Shown here piece by piece: positions 18,056 through 25,742 of a DNA stretch of 64,000 nt (the first letter of the stretch is position 1; each line of letters opens with the position of its first letter). Source of the stretch: Micromonospora carbonacea. Lineage in GTDB: Bacteria; Actinomycetota; Actinomycetes; Mycobacteriales; Micromonosporaceae. A program made the translations under genes and the position numbers. Below the pieces are notes generated by a model. The model saw only the letters and a program-made list of their open reading frames with translations, did not search any database and had not been told where the DNA came from. The stretch spans positions 1,958,001 through 2,022,000 of the forward strand of contig NZ_JACHMZ010000001.1 of assembly GCF_014205165.1 (NCBI RefSeq). Direction: 5' to 3'.

Positions 18056-21000
18056 ATGTCCAGACTCCGTACCAGACTGGTCGCGGCGCTCGCCGCGCTC
18101 GGCCTGGCCGTCACCGTGGCACCGGCGATCTCCGCCGCACCCGCCGCCGCGGCCGGCGGTCCCAACCTCGCCGCCGGTCGACCGGCCTCGGCCAGCAGCG
18201 TCAACGGCCCGTACGTCGCCGGCAACCTGACCGACGGCAACCAGGCCAGCTACTGGGAGAGCAGCGGCACCCTCCCGCAGTGGGCCCAGGTCGACCTGGG
18301 CTCCGCCGTCGCCGTCGACCAGGTCAAACTGAAGCTGCCGGCCGGCTGGGAGGGGCGTACCCAGACCCTGTCGGTTCAGGGCAGCGCCGACGGCGGCGGC
18401 TTCAGCACGCTCGTCACCTCGGCCGGGCACGCGTTCGGCCCGGCCAACGGCAACACCGTCACGGTCGCCCTGCCGGCCGCCACGGTCCGGTACGTCCGAG
18501 TCGTGATCACCGCGAACACGGGCTGGTCGGCCGCCCAGCTCGCCGAACTCGAGGTGTACGGGGCCTCCACCTCGTCGACCAACCTCGCCCTGGGCCGGAG
18601 CACGACGGCCAGCGGGCACTCCGACGTGTACGCCGCCGGCAACGCCACCGACGGCAACCCGGGCAGCTACTGGGAGAGCCCGAACAACGCCTTTCCGCAG
18701 TGGCTCCGGGTGGACCTGGGCAGCGCGGTCGGCGTGAACCGGGTGGTGCTGAAGCTGCCGTCCGGCTGGGAGGCCCGCACCCAGACGCTGACCGTGCAGG
18801 GCAGCACCGACGGCTCCACCTTCTCGACGCTCGTCGCCTCGGCCGGGTACGCCTTCAACCCGGCCAGCGGCAACACCGTCACCATCACCTTCGGCACCGC
18901 CACCACCCGGTACCTGCGGCTGAACGTCACCGCCAACACCGGCTGGCCCGCCGCGCAGCTGTCCGAACTGGAGGTGTACGGCCCGTCGACCGGCGACACG
19001 GTCGCGCCGACCGCGCCGGGCAACCTCGCGTACACCGAGCCGGCCCCCGGACAGATCCGGCTGACCTGGACCGCGTCGACGGACAACGTCGGCGTCACCG
19101 GCTACGACGTGTACGCCAACGGCACGCTGCGCACCAGCGTGAGCGGGACGACGCTGACCTACACCGACACCCAGCCGGCCAACGCCACGGTGACGTACCA
19201 CGTCCGGGCGAAGGACGCCGCCGGCAACCAGTCGGCCAACAGCAACCAGGTGACCCGCACCGGTGACACCGGGGACACCGTCGCGCCGACCGCCCCGACC
19301 AGCCTGGCGTACACCCGGCCGGCCGCCGGGCAGATCCGGCTGACGTGGAGCGCGTCGACGGACAACGTCGGCGTCACCGGCTACGACGTGTACGCCAACG
19401 GCACGCTGCGGGGCAGCGTGAACGGCTCGACGCTCAGCTACACCGACAGTCAGCCGGACACCGCGACCGTCTCGTACCACGTGCGGGCGAGGGACGCGGC
19501 AGGCAACGTCTCGGCGACCAGCAACACGGTCACCCGCCCCGGGGACACCCCGGGCGGCGGCAGCAACCTGGCCGCCGGCAAGCCGGCCACCGCCTCGTCG
19601 GTGGTGCACACCTTCCAGGCCGCCAACGCGGTCGACAACGACGTGACGACCTACTGGGAGGGCGCGCCGGGGGCGTACCCGAGCACCCTGACCGTGGCCC
19701 TCGGCGCGAACGCCAGCATCAGCTCGGTCGTGGTCAAGCTCAACCCCGACCCGGCGTGGGGGCCGCGCACCCAGACCTTCCAGGTGCTCGGGCGGGAGCA
19801 GTCCGCCTCGGGGTTCAGCACCCTGGTCGGTTCGGCGACGTACTCGTTCAGCCCGGCCGGCAGCAACACCGTCACCATCCCGGTGGCCGCGACCGCCGCC
19901 GACGTCCGCCTCCAGTTCACCGCGAACTCCGGCTCCTCCAACGGGCAGGTCGCCGAACTCCAGGTGATCGGCACCCCGGCCCCGAACCCGGACCTGACGG
20001 TCACCGGCCTGACCGCCGCGCCGTCCGCGCCGGTCGAGACCGACACGATCACCCTGTCGGCCACCGTCCGCAACGCCGGCACCACCGCCTCCGCCGCCAC
20101 CGCCGTGGGCCTCTACCTGGGTACGACGAAGGTCGGCACCGCCACCGTCGGGGCGCTCGCCGCCGGAGCGTCGAGCACCGTCTCGGCCGCCATCGGTGCC
20201 CGCAACGCCGGGACCTACGAGCTCATCGCCAAGGTCGACGAGGCCAACACGGTCATCGAGCAGAACGAGGCGAACAACAGCTTCACCAGCCCGACCGCGC
20301 TGACGGTGCGCCCGGTGGACAGCTCTGACCTGGTGGCCTCGGCGGTCACCTGGTCGCCGGGCACCCCGAGCGCCGGCAACACGGTCAGCTTCGCGGTCAC
20401 CATTCGCAACCAGGGCACGGTCGCCTCGGCCGGCGGCGCGCACGGCGTCACGCTCACCGTGGTCGACGACGCCGGCGCCGTGGTCCGGACGCTGACCGGC
20501 TCGTACAGCGGCACCATCGCCGCCGGGGCGACCGCCGGCCCGCTGAACCTGGGCACCTGGACGGCGGCGAACGGCCGGTACACCGTCCGGGTGGTGCTCG
20601 CCGACGACGCCAACGAACTGCCGGTCAAGCGGCAGAACAACACCAGCGACCGGCCGCTGTTCGTCGGCCGTGGCGCCAACCTCGGCTACGACACGTACGA
20701 GGCCGAGGAGGGCACGGTCGGCGGCGGAGCCCAGGTGCTCGCCCCGAACCGGGAGATCGGCAACCTGGCCGGCGAGGCGTCCGGTCGCAGCGCGGTCACC
20801 TTGAACACCACCGGCGCGTACGTCGAGTGGACCACCAAGGCCCCGACGAACACCCTGGTCACCCGGTTCTCCATCCCGGACGCGGCCGGGGGCGGGGGCA
20901 TCAACTCGACGCTGAACATCTACGTCGACGGCACCCTGCACAAGCCGATCAACCTCACCTCGAAGCACATCTGGCTGTACGGCGCGGAGGCCAGCCCGGG

Positions 21001-22357
21001 CAACTCGCCCGGCGCGGGCGGTCCCCGGCACATCTACGACGAGGCCAACGTCATGTTGAACTCGACGATCCCGGCGGGCAGCCGGATCCGGCTCCAGAAG
21101 GACCCGGCGAACAGCACCACGTACGCGATCGACTTCGTGAACCTGGAACTGGTCGCGCCCCGGGCCAACCCGGACCCGGCCCGGTACCGGGTGCCCAACG
21201 GGTTCAGCCACGCCGACGTGCAGGCCGCCCTGGACGCGGTCCGGATGGACACCACCGGCACCCTGGTCGGGGTGTACCTGCCCGCCGGCACCTACGAGAC
21301 CGCGCAGAAGTTCCAGGTGTACGGCAAAGCGGTCCAGGTGGTCGGCGCGGGGATGTGGTACACCCGCTTCCAGACCCCGCAGAGCCAGGAGAACACCGAC
21401 GCCGGCTTCCGGCTGGAGTCCTCGGCCAGCGGGTCGACCTTCGCGCACCTGGCGTTCTTCGGCAACTACACCAACCGGATCGACGGTCCGGGCAAGGTGT
21501 GGGGCGAGCTGAAGGACGTCGACAACCTGACCCTGGACAGCGTCTGGGTCGAGCACACCGTCTGCGCGTACTGGGGGGTCAGCGTGAGTGGGTTGCAGAT
21601 CCGCAACAGCCGCTTCCGTAACACCTTCGCCGACGCGGTCAACCTCACCAACGGCAGCACCGACAACCTGGTCACCAACTCGGAGGGCCGGTCCAACGGG
21701 GACGACGCCTTCGCGTTGTTCTCCGCCACCGACCAGGGCGCCTCGACCGGCAACCACGGCAACGTGTTCGAAAACCTGACCGCCACGCTGACCTGGCGGG
21801 CGGCCGGCGTGGCGGTGTACGGCGGCTACGACAACGTGTTCCGCAACATGTACGTCGCGGACATGCTGACGTACTCCGGCATCACCATCAGTTCGCTGGA
21901 CTTCGGGTACCCGTTCATCGGGTTCGGGGCCAGCCCACCGACCAGGTTCGAGAACATCTCGCTGGTCCGGGCCGGCGGCCACTTCTGGGGCGCGCAGACC
22001 TTCCCGGCGATCTGGGTGTTCTCCGCCTCCAAGGAGTTCCGGGGCATCCGGGTCAGCGACGTCGACATCGTCGACCCGACGTACTCGGGCATCATGTTCC
22101 AGACCAAGTACAACGGTGCCGGGCAGCCGGAGAACCCGGTCACCGACACGGTCTTCACCAACGTGTCGATCTCCGGGGCCCGCAAGAGCGGCGATGCCTT
22201 CGACGCCAAGTCCGGCTTCGGCATCTGGGTCAACGAGATGCCCGAGCCGGGGCAGGGCCCGGCGGTCGGCACGGCCACCTTCGTCAACCTCCGGCTGAGC
22301 GGCAACCACCAGGACATCAAGAACACCACGTCCACCTTCACCATCAACCGGAGCTGA
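18056..22357 (+). CDS. Very large secreted GH87-type glucanase with F5/8C, FN3, CARDB and CBM6 modules (paralog 3)
   Basis: A 1433-residue exported protein, ATG at 18056, signal ending near AAAAGG (about residue 32). Modules: F5/8C (35-165), F5/8C (180-305), two tandem FN3 domains (about 313-498), a third F5/8C-like domain (505-640), two CARDB domains (645-870), a CBM6/35-like domain (YEAEEGTVGGG, about 880-1035), then the beta-helix (1040-1433). The helix acids D1193, D1216, D1217 keep D-x22-DD, although the surroundings diverge (ADAVNL, NGDDAF), so substrate preference may differ from the other two. The N-terminal half mirrors paralog 1 with FN3 inserted. Such a stack of binding modules suits an insoluble substrate such as cell-wall glucan. 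Confidence 0.75.
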   Translation: MSRLRTRLVAALAALGLAVTVAPAISAAPAAAAGGPNLAAGRPASASSVNGPYVAGNLTDGNQASYWESSGTLPQWAQVDLGSAVAVDQVKLKLPAGWEGRTQTLSVQGSADGGGFSTLVTSAGHAFGPANGNTVTVALPAATVRYVRVVITANTGWSAAQLAELEVYGASTSSTNLALGRSTTASGHSDVYAAGNATDGNPGSYWESPNNAFPQWLRVDLGSAVGVNRVVLKLPSGWEARTQTLTVQGSTDGSTFSTLVASAGYAFNPASGNTVTITFGTATTRYLRLNVTANTGWPAAQLSELEVYGPSTGDTVAPTAPGNLAYTEPAPGQIRLTWTASTDNVGVTGYDVYANGTLRTSVSGTTLTYTDTQPANATVTYHVRAKDAAGNQSANSNQVTRTGDTGDTVAPTAPTSLAYTRPAAGQIRLTWSASTDNVGVTGYDVYANGTLRGSVNGSTLSYTDSQPDTATVSYHVRARDAAGNVSATSNTVTRPGDTPGGGSNLAAGKPATASSVVHTFQAANAVDNDVTTYWEGAPGAYPSTLTVALGANASISSVVVKLNPDPAWGPRTQTFQVLGREQSASGFSTLVGSATYSFSPAGSNTVTIPVAATAADVRLQFTANSGSSNGQVAELQVIGTPAPNPDLTVTGLTAAPSAPVETDTITLSATVRNAGTTASAATAVGLYLGTTKVGTATVGALAAGASSTVSAAIGARNAGTYELIAKVDEANTVIEQNEANNSFTSPTALTVRPVDSSDLVASAVTWSPGTPSAGNTVSFAVTIRNQGTVASAGGAHGVTLTVVDDAGAVVRTLTGSYSGTIAAGATAGPLNLGTWTAANGRYTVRVVLADDANELPVKRQNNTSDRPLFVGRGANLGYDTYEAEEGTVGGGAQVLAPNREIGNLAGEASGRSAVTLNTTGAYVEWTTKAPTNTLVTRFSIPDAAGGGGINSTLNIYVDGTLHKPINLTSKHIWLYGAEASPGNSPGAGGPRHIYDEANVMLNSTIPAGSRIRLQKDPANSTTYAIDFVNLELVAPRANPDPARYRVPNGFSHADVQAALDAVRMDTTGTLVGVYLPAGTYETAQKFQVYGKAVQVVGAGMWYTRFQTPQSQENTDAGFRLESSASGSTFAHLAFFGNYTNRIDGPGKVWGELKDVDNLTLDSVWVEHTVCAYWGVSVSGLQIRNSRFRNTFADAVNLTNGSTDNLVTNSEGRSNGDDAFALFSATDQGASTGNHGNVFENLTATLTWRAAGVAVYGGYDNVFRNMYVADMLTYSGITISSLDFGYPFIGFGASPPTRFENISLVRAGGHFWGAQTFPAIWVFSASKEFRGIRVSDVDIVDPTYSGIMFQTKYNGAGQPENPVTDTVFTNVSISGARKSGDAFDAKSGFGIWVNEMPEPGQGPAVGTATFVNLRLSGNHQDIKNTTSTFTINRS
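18992..19549 (+). repeat. Tandem 279-bp repeat encoding two near-identical FN3 domains
   Basis: Units 18992-19270 and 19271-19549 encode 93-residue fibronectin type III domains, each starting GDTVAPTAP. They share STDNVGVTGYDVYANGTLR exactly, and the DNA is nearly identical across that core. Recent in-frame duplication within the GH87 paralog 3 gene; FN3 is absent from the other two GH87 proteins. Confidence 0.8.
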
Positions 22358-22367
22358 CGCGACGTCC

Positions 22368-22403
22368 GGTGTGCCGTCGGGGACAGCTCCCCGGCGGCGC
22401 ACC
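22368..22403 (+). terminator. Hairpin terminator after GH87 paralog 3
   Basis: 15-nt arms (GGTGTGCCGTCGGGG / CCCCGGCGGCGCACC) pairing with two G-U wobbles on the + strand, ACAGCT loop, 10 nt after the stop codon. Confidence 0.7.
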
Positions 22404-22418
22404 GCCACGAGCGACCGA

Positions 22419-22705
22419 TCAGGCGAGGTCTCCGCGCGTCTCCTCGGGCTGCGTGATCAGACTGAGGGTGACGCCGACGTTGGCGGCGAGGAGCTGCTCG
22501 GCCGCGTCGTCGACCGGTACCCGCAGCAGCCCCTGGCGCGCGGCGGCGCCCAGCAGGTCCCGCAGTACTGGCTGAAGCCGTGGTTGATCACCGCGTCGAG
22601 CAGGCCCTGCTTGCTGCCGAAGTGGTGGTACAGCGTCGCGACGTCGCGACTCCCGCGACAAGGGCCACCATCCACCCGCTGCCACTCACCGACGTCGCGG
22701 CTCAC
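22419..22705 (-). pseudogene. Broken TetR-family regulator remnant
   Basis: On the minus strand one frame (from 22705) reads VATLYHHFGSKQGLLDAVIN, the end of a TetR helix-turn-helix. The adjacent frame (ending 22419) reads LLRVPVDDAAEQLLAANVG and SLITQPEETRG, a plausible TetR C-terminal helix set. The two halves need a frameshift near 22560, and the first half of the HTH is missing, replaced by unrelated sequence. Total length is under half of a normal TetR (about 190 residues). It follows directly after the terminator of paralog 3 and precedes an intact palindromic operator. Confidence 0.6.
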
Positions 22706-22821
22706 CGCCGACGTGTTGGCCGCGGTGGTTGTCCTGTGCCTTCCTTCCTTGTCGTGCCTACTGGTCGCCCGAGCGGTCGCGGGGTGTTGTTACACTACGT
22801 TTGCGGCACCGACGCCGTCGT

Positions 22822-22862
22822 GAGTAGAGCCGTACTCAACGTGGGCCGAGTCGTACTCGGCC
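22822..22862. promoter_or_regulatory. Tandem palindromes, candidate TetR-type operator
   Basis: GAGTA-n6-TACTC (22822-22837) is followed by a perfect 19-bp palindrome, GGCCGAGT-CGT-ACTCGGCC (22844-22862); the half-site ACTC recurs in both. It lies downstream of a TACACT -10-like hexamer (22791-22796) and about 190 bp upstream of the small reductase gene at 23047. Position next to the broken TetR gene suggests it was that repressor's site; untested. Confidence 0.45.
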
Positions 22863-22871
22863 GGTGGCGCG

Positions 22872-23030
22872 TCAGCGCACCTTCAGTATCTCGGGGCGAT
22901 CGAGCGGGCGATGCGCGTACTGGGCGCCGAGGGATCGTCCGCACGCGGTCCAACGATCGTGGACGGCGTCCAGTGCCTGGCTCGCGAACCCGAAGTGGTG
23001 GCCGATAGCATCCAGCGCGGGCAACGGACC
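22872..23030 (-). pseudogene. Possible C-terminal remnant of an unidentified protein
   Basis: The minus frame ending at the TGA at 22872 reads about 50 residues with a protein-like, amphipathic composition (LDAIGHHFGFASQALDAVHD, PLDRPEILKVR), unlike the Arg/Pro-rich antisense frames around it. No start or N-terminal part is visible. I do not recognise the family. It could be chance. Confidence 0.3.
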
Positions 23031-23046
23031 TGAACGGGGTAGAGAC

Positions 23047-23409
23047 ATGACTCTTTTGCAGCGCGTGACCAGGATCGTCAACCTTGCGGTCCTGCCCATC
23101 GTGTCGTCCCCTCGCCTCAACCGCATGTCGGCCGGTCGGATGACCGTCGTCCGCTACACCGGGCGGCGATCCGGGCGCGCCGTCGCGCTGCCGGTGGCCT
23201 ACCGGGCCGAGCATGAGCGCCTCATCATCGACGTCGCGCTCCCGGACAAGAAGGCGTGGTGGCGTAACTTCACCGGATCCGGGGCGCCGCTGACCGTCAT
23301 GCTCGACGGCGTCGAGCGGTCTGGCCACGCGGTGGCCGTCCGGGACGGCGGCCAGGTCCGCATAGAGGTGGACTTGAGCCCGTCCGAAACACCCGGCCAC
23401 CGCGGCTGA
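23047..23409 (+). CDS. Small nitroreductase/quinone-reductase family protein (F420-type, DUF385-like)
   Basis: A 120-residue protein starting at the ATG at 23047, weak upstream GGGGTAGAG. The core (VVRYTGRRSGRAVALPVAYR...KKAWWRNFTGSGAPLTVML) matches the deazaflavin-dependent nitroreductase (Ddn-like) family, in which F420H2 reduces quinones or nitro compounds. The family is usually 130-150 residues, so this is a short member. An upstream in-frame extension to 22864 is unlike the family and is rejected. It stands alone between a broken tetR and the convergent ThuA gene. Function beyond family level is unknown. Confidence 0.6.
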   Translation: MTLLQRVTRIVNLAVLPIVSSPRLNRMSAGRMTVVRYTGRRSGRAVALPVAYRAEHERLIIDVALPDKKAWWRNFTGSGAPLTVMLDGVERSGHAVAVRDGGQVRIEVDLSPSETPGHRG

Positions 23410-23459
23410 CGCAAGTTATCGAGCTTCTGCGTTCCGATTCGGAGTTGCGCAGTGCGCGC

Positions 23460-23478
23460 ACGAGCTCTCCGAGCTCGT
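23460..23478 (+). terminator. Small hairpin after the reductase gene
   Basis: 8-bp perfect arms ACGAGCTC / GAGCTCGT with a TCC loop, about 50 nt beyond the reductase stop. Could also be a dyad binding site. Confidence 0.4.
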
Positions 23479-23502
23479 CGACGACGGCCGGATAGCCCGG
23501 AC

Positions 23503-23538
23503 GTGCCCCCGCTGCCGGTCTGACGGCGGCGGGGGCAC
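23503..23538 (-). terminator. Hairpin terminator after the ThuA/DUF1080 gene
   Basis: 15-nt arms (GTGCCCCCGCTGCCG / CGGCGGCGGGGGCAC) with one wobble and a 6-nt loop, 20 nt beyond the ThuA stop in its direction of transcription. Confidence 0.7.
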
Positions 23539-23557
23539 GGGCTGCCCGCCTACCGGG

Positions 23558-25678
23558 TCACGGCAGGGTCCACTTCTGGTTGGCGGCGGCCAGGCAGGTC
23601 CAGAGGTGGACGGCCTGGCCGTCGGTGGCGCTGTTGTTGGAGACGTCGAGGCACTTGCCCGACTGTGGGTTGCGCAGCGTGCCGTCGGCCTGGGCGGACC
23701 AGTTCTGGGCGGCGCTGCCGTTGCACGTCCAGAGTTGGATCTTCGTGCCGTCGGCGGAGCCCCCGCCCGAGACGTCGAGGCATTTGCCCAGTGCCTTGAC
23801 CGTGCTGTTCGGGGTGACCGTCCAGGTCTGGGCGGCGGTGCCGTTGCAGGTGTAGATCTGGATCTGGGTGCCGTCGGCGGTGGCCGCGTTGCGCACGTCC
23901 AGGCACTTGCCGCCGAGCCCGACGATCGGCCCGGTGCCCGGGGTGCCGGGGGTGCCGCCGCCCCGGACCAGGGTGAAGTCGTCCACGTCGAACAGGCCGG
24001 TCCCGGAGCCGGTGAAGGTCAGGTACACGGTCTGCGTACCGGCGGGCACCCCGGCCAGGGTGGTGCTGACGTCGGCGTACGTGGTCCAGCTTCCGGTGTT
24101 GGGCACCGCCACCTGGCCGAGCAGCGGGCCGGTGGCCGAGCCGGTCCGGATGCCGATGGTGCCGCCCGATCCCCCGGAGACCACCCGGGCCCGCAACGAG
24201 GTGACCCCGGTCAGGTCGAGACCCGGGTACGCGGCCCAGTCGCCCGGGTCGACGTAGCCGAGGGTCTGTCCGCCGTTGGCCCCGGCCTTGGTGAACGGGG
24301 TGACCCCGTTGGCCGAGCTGAACGCCTCGGCCTGCACGGTGGTGTCGCCGTCCGGTGGCGGGGTGCCGCCCAACTCCTTGATCCGGACGTTGCGGAACGA
24401 CACGTCGTCGCCCGTACCGTGGTTCTGGAGCCCGACGTGGCCGGCGAGCGAGCGGGCCGGGTCGGTGTTGGTGAAGTCGTTGATCTTCCGCCCGTTGAGG
24501 AAGACCTGGAGGCGCTCCCCCTCGACCAGCAGCTCGTAGGTGTTCCACTCCCCCGGCGGGTTCAGGGCGGCGTCCCGGGCGGCCAGGTCGGCGGACTGGA
24601 AGGTGTAGACCGCGCCGGTGGTGCGGTCGGCCGCGTCGGTGGCGTCGATCTGGATCTCGTACCCGTTGTCCACCGCCGACCAGGGGTCGGTCGACGGCGG
24701 GAAGCCGATGAAGACGCCCGAGTTGTCGTCGCCGGACATCCGCCAGTCCAGCTTCAGGGAGTAGTTGGTGAACTGCTTGGCGCTGTACCAGTACAGGCCC
24801 ATGCCGCCGACGGAGGTGAGGGTGGCGTCGGAGTTGCTGAAGCTGCCCGGACCGGCCTGCGACCAGCCGGTGGTGGACCCGTTGTAGAGGTTGGTGTAGC
24901 CGGTCTCCGGACGGCAGTCGGCCTTCGCCCGACCCGCCGCGTACCGGATGCCGCCGAGCAGGTGGCTGCGGAACGCCGCCTCCGAGTACGACCCCTGGGT
25001 GTGCCCGAGGCCGGTGTAGAACGACCGACCGGAGTTGACCGTCTTGCACCAGGAGATCGGATGGTCGCCGCCCATCGAGCCGCCCGAGTACGACGATTCG
25101 TCCAGGGTGGCGAGGACCCGGGCGCCCGCGCGCGGGTTGGCCTGGTAGTTGTACCACTCGTCGGTGCGGGTCCAGGTCTGCGGCAGGTGCCCGGTGGCCG
25201 GGTGCGCCCGGTTCTCGATGCGGACGTTCGCCTGCTGGATGGCCGGGTGCGAGGCGAAGTAGCCACCCACCAGGCTGCCGTAGTACGACCAGCCGTACTC
25301 GGTGTCGGCGGCGGAGTGGACGCCGACGTACCCGCCGCCGCCGTTGACGTACGACTCGAAGGCCGTCTGCTGTGCGGCGTCCAGGACGTCTCCGGTGGTG
25401 TTGAGGAAGACCACCGCCTCGTACTGGGCCAGGTTCGCGGTGGTGAACCGGGACGCGTCCTCGGTCGCGGTCACGGTGAAACCGTTCGCCGCACCGAGTT
25501 CCCGGATCGCCTGGGTGCCGACGGCGATCGAATCGTGCCGGAACCCGGCGGTCTTGGAGAACACCAGCACGTCGTACGGAGCATCGGCCGCACTGGCCGG
25601 AGCCGCCGCCGTCGTGCAGGCAAGAACCGTGGCAGCGGCGGTCACCGCGCCGAGGACGGGTCGAAGGAGTCTGCGCAT
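23558..25678 (-). CDS. Secreted ThuA-DUF1080-CBM6-ricin lectin fusion (3-keto-glycoside processing type)
   Basis: A 706-residue exported protein with a signal peptide cleaved near PASAAD (residue 31). Domains: ThuA-like, glutamine-amidotransferase fold (about 36-245; VLVFSKTAGFRHDSI, GGGGYVGVHSAADTEYGWSYY); DUF1080/3-keto-disaccharide hydrolase jelly roll (258-445; GYTNLYNGSTTGW, NYSLKLDWRMSGDDNSGVF, GEWNTYELLVEGERL); CBM6-like domain (452-575); ricin-type beta-trefoil with QxW repeats (582-706). ThuA and DUF1080 proteins have been linked to 3-keto-sugar metabolism, with DUF1080 members cleaving 3-keto-glycosides. It is 64 bp downstream of the PQQ dehydrogenase gene, which could supply an oxidised sugar. 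Substrate unknown; the function is inferred from domains and neighbours. Confidence 0.8.
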   Translation of the reverse strand: MRRLLRPVLGAVTAAATVLACTTAAAPASAADAPYDVLVFSKTAGFRHDSIAVGTQAIRELGAANGFTVTATEDASRFTTANLAQYEAVVFLNTTGDVLDAAQQTAFESYVNGGGGYVGVHSAADTEYGWSYYGSLVGGYFASHPAIQQANVRIENRAHPATGHLPQTWTRTDEWYNYQANPRAGARVLATLDESSYSGGSMGGDHPISWCKTVNSGRSFYTGLGHTQGSYSEAAFRSHLLGGIRYAAGRAKADCRPETGYTNLYNGSTTGWSQAGPGSFSNSDATLTSVGGMGLYWYSAKQFTNYSLKLDWRMSGDDNSGVFIGFPPSTDPWSAVDNGYEIQIDATDAADRTTGAVYTFQSADLAARDAALNPPGEWNTYELLVEGERLQVFLNGRKINDFTNTDPARSLAGHVGLQNHGTGDDVSFRNVRIKELGGTPPPDGDTTVQAEAFSSANGVTPFTKAGANGGQTLGYVDPGDWAAYPGLDLTGVTSLRARVVSGGSGGTIGIRTGSATGPLLGQVAVPNTGSWTTYADVSTTLAGVPAGTQTVYLTFTGSGTGLFDVDDFTLVRGGGTPGTPGTGPIVGLGGKCLDVRNAATADGTQIQIYTCNGTAAQTWTVTPNSTVKALGKCLDVSGGGSADGTKIQLWTCNGSAAQNWSAQADGTLRNPQSGKCLDVSNNSATDGQAVHLWTCLAAANQKWTLP
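23560..23945 (-). repeat. Near-identical 386-bp lectin-coding repeat, copy A
   Basis: The 3' end of the ThuA gene, coding the ricin-type module, is almost identical in DNA to 25745-26130 (constant offset 2185 bp). The final 125 residues of the two proteins differ at one visible position (SNNSATD versus SDNSATD). Similarity ends sharply upstream of GTGPIVGLGG. Confidence 0.9.
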
Positions 25679-25707
25679 GTCACTCTCCCGAACGGGGTGG
25701 AGGGTGG

Positions 25708-25736
25708 TGCCGGGGCACCCCGCGGGTGCCCCGGCA
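25708..25736 (-). terminator. Strong hairpin between the PQQ dehydrogenase and ThuA genes
   Basis: Perfect 13-bp arms (TGCCGGGGCACCC / GGGTGCCCCGGCA) with a CGC loop, 7 nt beyond the PQQ-dehydrogenase stop and 30 nt before the ThuA start. It may terminate or attenuate read-through; I saw no separate ThuA promoter in the 64-bp gap, so partial read-through is likely. Confidence 0.7.
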
Positions 25737-25742
25737 GGCGGG

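Noticed and set aside
16361..22408. 2015-codon open frame on the minus strand opposite GH87 paralogs 2 and 3
   Set aside because: Mirror of repeated, GC-rich coding sequence; no signal, motif or RBS.
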